A stretch of DNA of 64,000 nucleotides. Origin: Hasllibacter halocynthiae. Lineage in GTDB: Bacteria; Pseudomonadota; Alphaproteobacteria; Rhodobacterales; Rhodobacteraceae. Below the pieces are notes generated by a model. The model searched no databases, had not been told where the DNA came from, and worked only from the letters and a program-made list of their open reading frames with translations. Each line of letters starts with the position of its first letter. Position 1 is the first letter of the stretch. Location of the stretch: contig NZ_PVTT01000001.1 in assembly GCF_003003095.1 (NCBI RefSeq), positions 1,116,001-1,180,000 on the forward strand. The letters run 5' to 3'. Made by a program: the position numbers and the translations under genes. Of this stretch, positions 1 to 8,329 are shown one piece after another.

Positions 1-39
1 TTCCTGCAGCTTCTCTGGTGGCTGGCGTTCTGGCGTTAG
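1..39 (+). CDS. C-terminal end of an unidentified upstream protein (partial)
   Basis: The first frame reads about twelve residues rich in Leu, Trp and Phe, ending in Arg and a TAG stop at 37-39. This composition suits the last membrane segment or tail of an integral membrane protein. The frame is open to the window edge, so the start and the family cannot be determined. It is followed after 59 bases by gap on the same strand. Confidence 0.35.
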   Translation, partial: FLQLLWWLAFWR

Positions 40-98
40 GGGCCGCATAAGCCCGGCGAACCCCTCGGGGTCGGAGAACTGCAAGAACGGAGGGCTTC

Positions 99-1112
<1,014 letters not shown>

Positions 1113-1165
1113 CCGAACGGCGCGACATCAACCCCCCGGGGCTCTGGCCCCGGGCGGGCTTCCCC

Positions 1166-1525
1166 ATGAACCACGGGGTCCTGGAGCCGGACGGCCGCCG
1201 GCTGCACGTGACCGGCCAGGTCGCCTGGGACGAGGAGGGCCGCGTCCTCCATTCCGGCGACGCCGGCGCGCAGACGGCGTACGCGATGGGCCTGATCGAG
1301 CGGATCGTGGCGGCAGCGGGCGGAACCCTCGCCGACCTCGTCTCGATCACGACCTACTACGTCGATCAGGACGACTACGCCGCCATCACCGAAGCCCGCC
1401 GGATCGCCCTGGACGGGACGACGGGCCCGGCTACGACCGGCATCCGCGTCGCGGGCCTCGTTCACCCGGACCTTCTGGTCGAGATCGCCGCCATCGCCGT
1501 CATCCCGGAACGCGGGGAATCCTGA
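1166..1525 (+). CDS. RidA (YjgF/YER057c/UK114) family protein
   Basis: RidA-family proteins are small trimers; the archetype hydrolyses reactive enamine/imine intermediates. From the first ATG this protein has 119 residues and carries the VTGQVAWDEEG core and a C-terminal VEIAAIAVIPE strand. At the place of the catalytic Arg of true RidA (PARS...V in E. coli) this protein has PATTGIRV, so the Arg is shifted or absent, which suggests a non-deaminase Rid subgroup. The start is uncertain: family-like sequence (INPPGLWPRAG) continues upstream in frame to a CTG at 1109 that overlaps the gap stop, with no ATG, GTG or TTG between. It lies directly behind gap, probably on the same transcript. Confidence 0.85.
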   Translation: MNHGVLEPDGRRLHVTGQVAWDEEGRVLHSGDAGAQTAYAMGLIERIVAAAGGTLADLVSITTYYVDQDDYAAITEARRIALDGTTGPATTGIRVAGLVHPDLLVEIAAIAVIPERGES

Positions 1526-1555
1526 CGGCGTTGGGTCGCCAAAGGAGTACCGACC

Positions 1556-1945
1556 ATGTCCCTCGCCCATGGCTTCGCCGAGATCGCCGCCCAGGACCGG
1601 CCCGACATCCTCGCCTTCCGCGTTACCGGCGCGCTCGACAAGGAGGGCATCCACGCCCTGGCCGAGCGGGCGAACGACTGGATGGACGCGCTGCCCGGCA
1701 AGGGCTCGCTCCTCCTGATCTTCGAGGCGGCCGAGGCGGACGACCTGCCTTCGGGCACCTTCGACGGCGAGATGCTGAAGGCGCGGTTCAAATCGCTTCG
1801 CAAGCTGGAGAACTACGTCGTGGCGAACGCCCCCGGCTCGGCGGGCACAATGGTAGAGGCGTTCGGCAAGGTCCTGCCGCTGGAGGCGAAGTCCTTCGAC
1901 ACCAGCGCCGAGGCTTGGGCCTTCCTCGGCGCACGTCCGGCCTGA
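1556..1945 (+). CDS. STAS/SpoIIAA-like domain protein
   Basis: The 129-residue product resembles the SpoIIAA-like (STAS/CRAL-TRIO-type) proteins common in alphaproteobacteria, which have a compact alpha/beta fold and mostly unknown roles. Seen here are an early strand DILAFRVTGALDKEG, a central LLLIFEAAEA strand and a C-terminal helix AEAWAFLG. There is no signal peptide or membrane segment, so it should be cytoplasmic. An AAGGAG ribosome site lies at 1542-1547. It sits 30 bases behind the RidA-family gene and converges on the extensin-like gene. The family assignment is by pattern; no specific function can be given. Confidence 0.8.
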   Translation: MSLAHGFAEIAAQDRPDILAFRVTGALDKEGIHALAERANDWMDALPGKGSLLLIFEAAEADDLPSGTFDGEMLKARFKSLRKLENYVVANAPGSAGTMVEAFGKVLPLEAKSFDTSAEAWAFLGARPA

Positions 1946-1949
1946 TCAC

Positions 1950-2741
1950 CTATTGGCAGAGGCGGTATCCACCCCTGCGTTCCTTGATGTCCAGGTGGAG
2001 GTGGTTGGCATGGGCCGCGTCCGCGCCGGGCCCGAGCACGGTCGTGAAGTAGAGGCAGGACGCCGCGCGCACGCTGCGTTGGAAGGCCTCGGCCAGCGTC
2101 CCCTCGTCCTCGCGCGGCTCGATGGCGACGGGAGGGCCGTCGGCGAACTCGAACCCGGTGATATCGACGGCGTTGCCGAACGAGTGCTCGGATAGCGGCC
2201 CGTCCGCGCTGTTGTTCCGCCGGCGGCACATGTAGCCGTTGCCCGTGCCGACGCGCACGACCTCCCCACGTCCGAGGATCTCGGCGGCCGGCGTGACGTG
2301 CCGGTCGATCCAATCCGCGACCGAAAGCGCGGTCTCGCAACGGACGGTGATCGGAGGGGTCAGACGCGCGCCGCCCGAAAGCTTCGAGAGGAGGACCGGG
2401 TTCACGATCCCGCAATCCCGATCCTCCTCCGTCGACACGGCATCAAGGCGCTCGAATGTCGCCCCCGCCCCTTCCAGCTCGGCGAGGCAGGCGGCGAGCG
2501 CCTCGGGACCCTCGGCCAGCTCCTCCGCGATGCCGGGTCCGGCATCCGGAACCGCATGCGCTGCCGGCCCCCCGCGTGTCTCGGCGTCGATGGCGGCGAT
2601 GGGCCCCTCGTCCTGGCGCGCCTCGGGGTCGGGGCGCGGCTCGGGCGCGGGCGAGGTGGCGGGCGGCACCGCCGGCGCGCCGGCATCCTGCGCAAAGGCC
2701 GCCCCGCCGATAAGCGCGGCGGCAAGGATCGCGCGGATCAA
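1950..2741 (-). CDS. Extensin-like C-terminal domain protein (exported)
   Basis: The protein has 263 residues with an N-terminal signal peptide (IRAILAAALIGGAAFAQ), a Pro/Ala/Glu-rich linker to about residue 65, and then the extensin-like C-terminal domain found in many alphaproteobacteria. This domain is rich in Cys and contains the segments TVRCETALSVADWI, YMCRRRNN and SEHSFGNAVDI, the last resembling metallopeptidases that act on cell walls (LAS-type H...D pattern). The start codon is TTG at 2741; its TTGA overlaps the stop of the upstream L,D-transpeptidase gene, so the two are very likely translationally coupled. A periplasmic, wall-linked role is inferred from the family and the partner. 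Confidence 0.88.
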   Translation of the reverse strand: MIRAILAAALIGGAAFAQDAGAPAVPPATSPAPEPRPDPEARQDEGPIAAIDAETRGGPAAHAVPDAGPGIAEELAEGPEALAACLAELEGAGATFERLDAVSTEEDRDCGIVNPVLLSKLSGGARLTPPITVRCETALSVADWIDRHVTPAAEILGRGEVVRVGTGNGYMCRRRNNSADGPLSEHSFGNAVDITGFEFADGPPVAIEPREDEGTLAEAFQRSVRAASCLYFTTVLGPGADAAHANHLHLDIKERRGGYRLCQ

Positions 2742-3694
2742 CGCAGGAACTCGACCGTGGCGCCCTGCTCGACCATCCGCCCCAGCTCGTCCGCGTCCCA
2801 GTTGGTCATGCGGACGCAGCCATGGCTCTGCGCGTCGAAGAGGCTGGACGGTTCGGGCGTGCCGTGGATGCCGTAGGTCGGCTCGGTCAGGTCGATCCAG
2901 GTGCCGCCGATCGGATTGTTCGGCCCGGGCGGCAGGATCAGCATCTCGTCGTTGTCGCCTTGTTGGAAGTTCTCGTCAGGGTCGTAGGTGTAGTTCGGCT
3001 CGTAGGCGACCGCCTTGACCTCGTGCGTGCCCGACGGGCTCGGGTTGTCCTCGCTGCCGACGGCGACGGGATAGTCAGTGAGGATTTCGTCGTTCGTATC
3101 GAAGGCGCGCAGCCGGCCCGCGGGCACGTCGATCTCGATCCGGGCGACCGTTCCCTCCATGCGGTCGCCGGGGGCGGCGACGGTGATCGTCTCGCCCGGC
3201 TGGAAGGCGGCGCCGGGGTTCATGTTCCGCAGGACGTCCTCGTCCATGTGGAAACGCTCGGCCAGCTTCTCGGGGACCGAGGTGTAGGCGAGGGCATCCA
3301 TCTCCGCGCGTTCGGCATAGTCCTGCGGGATGCCGCCCACGAGGCCGGATGCGTCGTCCTGTGTGATGGTGTAGCTCTGGGTGATGGCGCCTGCATCGGG
3401 GCCGCTGAGCGCCTCCCACACGTCCTCGTCCATGACGCCGTCCGCCTCCAGGCCCTCGCGCATCTCGAAGGCGCGGGTCGCCGTCTCGGTCATGCCACCG
3501 GAGTAGCCGTCGATGATGCCGGGGCTGACGCCCGCACGGTCCAGGAGGACCTGCGTCACGAAGGTGATCGCCGACTGTCCGTCCGGCAACGCGCCGCCGT
3601 CATAGGTGGCGGATTCGATCTCCTCCGCGGTGGGTGCGGCGAACGCGGGAACGGCGAGGAGCGGGGCCATCAGGGCGGCGATACGGAAGTGCAT
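2738..3694 (-). CDS. L,D-transpeptidase (YkuD) with peptidoglycan-binding and LysM-like regions
   Basis: This exported enzyme forms or edits 3-3 crosslinks, or attaches proteins to peptidoglycan. From the ATG at 3694 it has 318 residues: a signal peptide ending PAFA-APTAEE, a peptidoglycan-binding-like helical region (about 25-100), a LysM-like stretch (about 130-175), and the YkuD domain. The catalytic motif SHGCVRM lies at 290-296 with Cys293, preceded by IHGTPE. The frame is open further upstream, but only the start at 3694 gives a signal peptide at the terminus. The gene overlaps the extensin-like gene by four bases, so both probably act together on the wall. Confidence 0.92.
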   Translation of the reverse strand: MHFRIAALMAPLLAVPAFAAPTAEEIESATYDGGALPDGQSAITFVTQVLLDRAGVSPGIIDGYSGGMTETATRAFEMREGLEADGVMDEDVWEALSGPDAGAITQSYTITQDDASGLVGGIPQDYAERAEMDALAYTSVPEKLAERFHMDEDVLRNMNPGAAFQPGETITVAAPGDRMEGTVARIEIDVPAGRLRAFDTNDEILTDYPVAVGSEDNPSPSGTHEVKAVAYEPNYTYDPDENFQQGDNDEMLILPPGPNNPIGGTWIDLTEPTYGIHGTPEPSSLFDAQSHGCVRMTNWDADELGRMVEQGATVEFLR

Positions 3695-3864
3695 GGGGAT
3701 CGAACGCGGCGGCGGGCTGATCGGTTTCCCAGGCGCCCCGCCCATGCATTCAGTGCAAGGCGGACCTTCGATGTCGGAAGTTGTTTCTGCGATGCGGCAA
3801 GTCCAGATCGGACGTGCCGCGGGGCGATGCCGCGCGGCTATCAGCATATCAGAAGGAGTGTTCC

Positions 3865-4023
3865 ATGGGCTTCATCCAGACCATCCGCGACGCCGCGGCC
3901 AAGCGCCGCCGCTACCAGCAGACCCGCCGCGAGATCGCGCGCATGCCGATCGACGTCGCGCTCGACCTCGACATCCATCCGGGCGACGCGCACGTCATTG
4001 CGCGGCAGGCCGTCTATGGCTGA
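3865..4023 (+). CDS. Small basic protein, DUF1127-like
   Basis: This 52-residue protein has a strong ribosome site (AGAAGGAG at 3851-3858) six bases before the ATG. Its N-terminal half is basic (AAAKRRRYQQTRREIAR); its C-terminal half reads VALDLDIHPGDAHVIARQAVYG, resembling the end of Rhodobacterales DUF1127/YjiS-type proteins, where small Arg-rich members have been linked to RNA metabolism and phosphate use. It is a single-gene unit: 170 bases of non-coding DNA precede it, and a hairpin with a T-rich tail follows. The role of this copy is unknown. Confidence 0.75.
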   Translation: MGFIQTIRDAAAKRRRYQQTRREIARMPIDVALDLDIHPGDAHVIARQAVYG

Positions 4024-4064
4024 GGGCGACACGGCCGCGGAGGGCGGCACGGACGGAAATACCT

Positions 4065-4099
4065 AGGGGCGGCCATCCACGCGATGCGCCGCCCCTTTC
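4065..4099 (+). terminator. Rho-independent terminator after the DUF1127-like gene
   Basis: AGGGGCGGC at 4065-4073 pairs perfectly with GCCGCCCCT at 4088-4096 around a 14-base loop and is followed by TTTCATTT. It lies 42 bases after the small gene's stop. It ends just before the coaD stop codon on the other strand, so it may serve both convergent genes. Confidence 0.75.
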
Positions 4100-4103
4100 A
4101 TTT

Positions 4104-4607
4104 CTAGGACAGGTCCTGCGACAGGCGGGCCAGAAGGGCCTCCCGCACCGCGGGCGTCACGAAGGGCGCGACGTCCCCGCCCAGCCTGGCGATCTCCTTC
4201 ACCAGCCTCGACGCGATGGCCTGGTGCTGGGCGTCGGCCATGAGGAACGCGGTCTCGACCGAGGCGTCGAGCTGCCGGTTCATTCCCACCATCTGGAACT
4301 CGTACTCGAAATCCGCGACCGCGCGCAGGCCGCGCACGATGACGCCTGCGCCGACGTCGTGGGCGCAGTCGATCAGAAGGTTGTCGAAGGGGTGGACGGC
4401 GATCTCCATCCCCGTCTCCGCCATGACGGCGGCGCATTCCGCCTCGACCATGCGGGTCCGCTCGTCGAGGGAGAAGACCGGATCCTTGCCGCTGTTCACC
4501 GCGACGCCGATCACGAGGCGATCCACCAAGGCCGCCGCCCGACGGACGATGTCGAGGTGACCCAGCGTGATCGGGTCGAACGTTCCCGGATAGAGCCCGA
4601 TCCGCAT
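4104..4607 (-). CDS. coaD: Pantetheine-phosphate adenylyltransferase
   Basis: CoaD transfers AMP from ATP to 4'-phosphopantetheine, the fourth step of coenzyme A synthesis, in the cytoplasm. The 167 residues match the family length. The nucleotidyltransferase motif GTFDPITLGH lies at residues 8-17, with the T/HxGH signature at 14-17. The VIVRGLRAVADFEYEFQM segment that binds pantetheine and ATP is intact, as is AFLMAD. It lies 54 bases downstream of the CBS-domain gene on the same strand and could be cotranscribed with it. The end is only eight bases from a terminator-like hairpin shared with the convergent small gene. Confidence 0.97.
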   Translation of the reverse strand: MRIGLYPGTFDPITLGHLDIVRRAAALVDRLVIGVAVNSGKDPVFSLDERTRMVEAECAAVMAETGMEIAVHPFDNLLIDCAHDVGAGVIVRGLRAVADFEYEFQMVGMNRQLDASVETAFLMADAQHQAIASRLVKEIARLGGDVAPFVTPAVREALLARLSQDLS

Positions 4608-4661
4608 CCCCGCCCTCCCCTTCTCAAGGCGCGGACGGGGTCGCCGGGCGTCCCGCCGGCG

Positions 4662-5093
4662 TCAACCGCCCGTCACGAAGTCCCGCAGCGCGTTGCGTTC
4701 GTCCCGCACCTCTTCCAGCCGGTACTTCACGATGTCCCCGAGCGAGATGAGCCCGGCGAGCGCCCCGTCCTCCAGAACGGGCATGTGGCGGAAGCGCCCT
4801 TCGGTCATCCGCTCCAACACGCCGCGCGCCGTGTCCTCGGCAGTGCAGGTCTCGACCTCCGTGGTCATCGCCTCCTCCACGGGCATCTCCAGCGCGGACG
4901 CCCCCCGCCGGGCGACCTCGCGCGCGACGTCCCGCTCCGAGAGGATGCCGGCCACCCGCCCGCCATCCGGGGTGACGACGACCGTGCCGATACGGTGCTC
5001 GGCCAGGCGCTTGACCGCGTCCAGAAGCGTGGTTCCCGGCGGGACGGTCACGATGCCGCCGGCCTTTCCCTTCAGCACTCGCTTGACGGTCAT
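4662..5093 (-). CDS. Tandem CBS-domain protein
   Basis: The 143-residue protein consists almost only of two CBS motifs (about 8-60 and 75-130), the adenosyl-ligand-binding modules that regulate enzymes and transporters by sensing AMP, ATP or similar molecules. The first repeat contains HRIGTVVVTPDGGRVAGILS and the second GRFRHMPVLEDGALAGLIS, each with the Gly-Ile/Leu-Ile/Leu-Ser ending typical of CBS. There is no membrane segment. GAAGGAGGGAG upstream of the ATG is a strong ribosome site. Stand-alone CBS pairs of this form are common in Rhodobacterales; the partner is not evident from the neighbours coaD and mmsA. Confidence 0.9.
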   Translation of the reverse strand: MTVKRVLKGKAGGIVTVPPGTTLLDAVKRLAEHRIGTVVVTPDGGRVAGILSERDVAREVARRGASALEMPVEEAMTTEVETCTAEDTARGVLERMTEGRFRHMPVLEDGALAGLISLGDIVKYRLEEVRDERNALRDFVTGG

Positions 5094-5209
5094 GGGCGCT
5101 CCCTCCTTCAGGTCCGCTCAGGCTGCGCGGGGCGCCGGTGCGCTGTCAATCGCTGGCGCGGGCCCTGCGGGGCGGCTAGGCATTCCCCGAATGGGCGGAG
5201 GATCGCGGC

Positions 5210-6709
5210 ATGAGAGAGATCGGGCACTGGCTGGACGGGGCCGAGGCGGCGGGCGGATCGGGCCGCATGGCAGACGTGTTCGACCCGTCGACGGGCGAGG
5301 TGCAGGCCCGCGTCGCCCTCGCCTCCGGGGCGGAGGTGGATGCCGCCGTCGCCCGCGCGGCCGAGGCTCAGCCCGCGTGGGCCGCGACGAACCCGCAGAG
5401 GCGCGCGCGCGTCATGATGGCGCTCGTGAACCTTCTGAACCGCGACAAGGACAAGCTGGCCGAAGCCCTGTCGCGCGAGCATGGCAAGACCCACGAGGAC
5501 GCCAAGGGCGACGTGCAGCGCGGCCTCGAGGTGGTCGAGTTCTGCATCGGCGCGCCCCATCTCCTGAAGGGCGAGTACACGGACGGCGCCGGCCCCGGCA
5601 TCGACATGTACTCGATGCGCCAGCCGCTGGGGGTGGTGGCCGGGATCACGCCGTTCAACTTCCCGGCCATGATCCCGCTGTGGAAGCTGGCCCCGGCCCT
5701 CGCCTGCGGCAACGCGATGATCCTCAAGCCCTCCGAGCGGGATCCGACGGTGCCCATGATGATCGGCGCCCTCCTGAAGGAGGCCGGGCTGCCCGACGGC
5801 GTGTTCCAGGTGGTGAACGGCGACAAGGAGGCGGTGGACGCCCTTCTCGACAACGACGCCGTGCAGGCGGTCGGCTTCGTCGGCTCCACCCCGATTGCGC
5901 AGTACATCTACGCCAGGGGCTGCGCGAACGGAAAGCGCGTGCAGGGCTTCGGCGGCGCGAAGAACCACATGATCGTCATGCCGGACGCCGATCTCGACCA
6001 GGCGGCCGACGCGCTGGTGGGGGCGGGATACGGCGCGGCGGGCGAGCGATGCATGGCGATCTCGGTCGCCGTCCCCGTGGGCGAGGAGACCGCCGACCGC
6101 CTGATCGAGAAGCTCAAGCCCCGGGTCGAGAAGCTGAACGTCGGGCCCTGGCACGACAGGGACGCCGACTATGGCCCCGTGGTCACCGCCGCCGCGAGGG
6201 AGAACATCGAGCGGCTCGTCGCCTCCGGCGTCGAGGCGGGGGCCGAGCTGGTGGTCGATGGGCGGGACATGACCGCGCCGCAGGGCTACGAGGGCGGCTT
6301 CTGGGTGGGCCCGCACCTCTTCGACCGGGTCACGCCGGAGATGGAGATCTACCGGAAGGAGATCTTCGGCCCTGTCCTCGCGACCGTGCGCGCGGGCACC
6401 TACGAGGAGGCGCTGTCCCTCGCCATGGATCATGAATACGGCAACGGAACTGCGATCTTCACCCGCGACGGCGACGCGGCCCGCGACTTCGCCGCCCGCG
6501 TCAACGTCGGCATGGTCGGGATCAACGTGCCGATCCCGGTGCCGCTGGCCTACCACACGTTCGGCGGCTGGAAGAAGTCGGTCTTCGGCGATCTGAACCA
6601 GCACGGCCCGGACGCCTTCCGCTTCTACACCCGCACCAAGACGGTCACCGCCCGCTGGCCCTCGGGCATCAAGGAAGGGGGCGAGTTCTCCATCCCCGTG
6701 ATGGAATAG
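5210..6709 (+). CDS. mmsA: CoA-acylating methylmalonate-semialdehyde dehydrogenase
   Basis: MmsA converts methylmalonate semialdehyde (or malonate semialdehyde) with CoA and NAD to propionyl- or acetyl-CoA, in valine and myo-inositol breakdown. The 499 residues show the aldehyde dehydrogenase fold: GITPFNFPAMIPLW at 145-158, KPSERDPT at 173-180, and the nucleophile Cys281 in GAAGERCMAIS, the form typical of MmsA. The C-terminal FGGWKKSVFGDLNQHG is also diagnostic. A CTAG box at 5176-5179, 31 bases before the start, may be the promoter -10 element. The gene stands alone and converges on the M20 amidohydrolase gene; other valine genes are not in view. Confidence 0.95.
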   Translation: MREIGHWLDGAEAAGGSGRMADVFDPSTGEVQARVALASGAEVDAAVARAAEAQPAWAATNPQRRARVMMALVNLLNRDKDKLAEALSREHGKTHEDAKGDVQRGLEVVEFCIGAPHLLKGEYTDGAGPGIDMYSMRQPLGVVAGITPFNFPAMIPLWKLAPALACGNAMILKPSERDPTVPMMIGALLKEAGLPDGVFQVVNGDKEAVDALLDNDAVQAVGFVGSTPIAQYIYARGCANGKRVQGFGGAKNHMIVMPDADLDQAADALVGAGYGAAGERCMAISVAVPVGEETADRLIEKLKPRVEKLNVGPWHDRDADYGPVVTAAARENIERLVASGVEAGAELVVDGRDMTAPQGYEGGFWVGPHLFDRVTPEMEIYRKEIFGPVLATVRAGTYEEALSLAMDHEYGNGTAIFTRDGDAARDFAARVNVGMVGINVPIPVPLAYHTFGGWKKSVFGDLNQHGPDAFRFYTRTKTVTARWPSGIKEGGEFSIPVME

Positions 6710-6741
6710 GCGGGCCGGCGCGTCGAAGGACGTGAACGGCG

Positions 6742-6765
6742 TCCGGGCGGCGCCCAGGGCCCGGA
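6742..6765. terminator. Possible bidirectional hairpin between mmsA and the amidohydrolase gene
   Basis: TCCGGGC at 6742-6748 pairs with GCCCGGA at 6759-6765 around a ten-base loop, in the 117 bases between two convergent genes. There is no T-run, so it could be a weak terminator or chance pairing in GC-rich DNA. Confidence 0.35.
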
Positions 6766-6826
6766 TGCCGCACCGCCCGGAAGGCGGAGGACGCCCGGCG
6801 TTGCGCGCCGCCTGCCGGCCGCGGCA

Positions 6827-7984
6827 CTAGCTCGGCGCCAAGCGCCGTTCGGCCAGCTCGACCCAGAGGGAGGCGCCGGCGGGGATCGCCTCGTCGTCGA
6901 AGTCGTATTCGGGGTGGTGGACCGGGGCGGTGTCGCCGTTGCCTACCAGGATGTAGGCGCCCGGTCGCGCCTCCAGCATGTAGGCGAAGTCCTCGCCGCC
7001 CATCACGAGGGGCGCGTCCTCGCACCCGCCCGAAACGGCGCGCGCGGCCTCGCGCATGTGCTCCGTCTCCGTCTCGTGGTTCACCATGACGGGATAGCCC
7101 CGCTCGTAGTGGACGGTCGCCATGGCGCCGAAGCCCGCGGCGATCCCTTGCGCGATCTCCGACAGGCGCCGCTCGGCCATGTCGCGGACATCGGGGTCCA
7201 GCGTGCGGACCGTGCCGACCATCCGCAGGGTCTGCGGGATGACGTTGTGCGGCATGGTCGGGGTCTGGATGCCCGTGATGGACACCACCACCTGCTTCGT
7301 CGGGTCCGCGTTGCGCGAGGCGATGGTCTGCATCGCCGTGATCACGTGCGCCGACACCACTACGGTATCGACCGCCTCCTGCGGCTTGGCGGCGTGGCCG
7401 CCCTTGCCCTCGACGACGATCTCGAACTGATCGGCGGCCGCGAAGAACGCCCCCTCCCGGATCGAGAAGCTGCCGACGGGCTTTCCGGGCCAGTTGTGCA
7501 TGCCGTAGACCTCGTCGATGTCGAAGCGGTCCATCATGCCGTCCCTGACCATCTCGTCACCGCCGCCGCCGCCCTCCTCGGCGGGCTGGAAGATGACGGC
7601 GACGCGGCCCGCGAAGTTCCGTGTCTCGGCAAGGTACTTCGCCGCCCCGAGCAGCATCGCCGTGTGCCCGTCATGGCCGCAGGCGTGCATCGCGCCCGGC
7701 GTCCGGGAGGCGTGCTCCGCGCCCGTCGCCTCGTGGATCGGCAAGGCGTCCATGTCCGCCCGCAGGCCCACGGTGCGGCCGGGCCCGTTGCCCTCGACGA
7801 TGCCGACGACGCCCGTGCGGCCTATGCCCTCCACCACCTCGTCGCAGCCGAAGGCGCGCAGCTTCTCGGCCACGAAGGCCGAGGTTCTGTGCGTGTCGAA
7901 CAGCAGCTCGGGGTGGCGGTGCAGGTCGCGGCGCCATTCGGCGATCTCGGGCTGCATCTCGGCCAGGCGGTTGCGGATGGGCAT
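6827..7984 (-). CDS. M20 family amidohydrolase (hippurate/IAA-amino acid hydrolase type)
   Basis: This cytoplasmic zinc hydrolase removes N-acyl groups from amino acids or similar amides. The 385 residues match the family. Metal and catalytic motifs are all present: RADMDALPI, HACGHDGHTAMLLG, and PAEEGGGGGDEM, followed by the dimerisation lid with GGHAAKPQEAVDTV and the C-terminal GGEDFAY and HHPEYDFDD. The start at 7984 follows from the conserved N-terminus (EIAEWRRDLHRHPEL). It is divergent from a peptide-type ABC importer, which suggests that the imported peptide or acyl-amino acid may be its substrate. That link is inference. Confidence 0.93.
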   Translation of the reverse strand: MPIRNRLAEMQPEIAEWRRDLHRHPELLFDTHRTSAFVAEKLRAFGCDEVVEGIGRTGVVGIVEGNGPGRTVGLRADMDALPIHEATGAEHASRTPGAMHACGHDGHTAMLLGAAKYLAETRNFAGRVAVIFQPAEEGGGGGDEMVRDGMMDRFDIDEVYGMHNWPGKPVGSFSIREGAFFAAADQFEIVVEGKGGHAAKPQEAVDTVVVSAHVITAMQTIASRNADPTKQVVVSITGIQTPTMPHNVIPQTLRMVGTVRTLDPDVRDMAERRLSEIAQGIAAGFGAMATVHYERGYPVMVNHETETEHMREAARAVSGGCEDAPLVMGGEDFAYMLEARPGAYILVGNGDTAPVHHPEYDFDDEAIPAGASLWVELAERRLAPS

Positions 7985-8329
7985 GGGGTCTGGTCCTCGC
8001 GAAAACGGATCGCTGCGCGGCCCGGCCGCCGCCCGCGCGCGGACATGACGGGGCGCGGGCGGGGATCGGCGCCGGGCGGCGCAGGCACGGGGCCCACCCT
8101 GCGCGCGCCTTGGGCGCGGGTCAACGCGGCGCTTGCGGCGCGGGGCGCTTTGACTTGCCGGATCGGGGCCGATCCGCCAACGTGCCGGCACGACCGGGGG
8201 CGACCCGCCTGCCGGTTCCAACGACGACCGGAGCAGAGAATGCCGCAAAGGCATCGTTCGCAGAGCCGACGCCCTTCCCGGGCCGGCCCCGCGCGCCCCG
8301 GCGCGACGACTTCCAGCAAGGAGACCACC
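7985..8329. other. 345-base divergent intergenic region
   Basis: This non-coding region separates the amidohydrolase gene from the ABC binding-protein gene and should hold both promoters. I see one candidate control element (8150-8174) and the binding-protein ribosome site (AAGGAGA at 8318-8324). No reading frame here resembles a real protein and no RNA gene is apparent. Confidence 0.5.
8150..8174 (+). promoter_or_regulatory. Candidate -35 box with adjacent palindrome
   Basis: TTGACT at 8150-8155 is a good -35 hexamer. Five bases on, GATCGG-GG-CCGATC (8161-8174) is a perfect inverted repeat that would lie in the promoter spacer, a common place for a repressor. No convincing -10 hexamer follows at 16-18 bases, so the assignment is tentative. 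Confidence 0.3.

Noticed and set aside
4576-4585. GAACGTTC palindrome as a third regulator site
   Set aside because: It lies inside the coaD codons for the conserved GTFDP motif, so coding constraint explains it.
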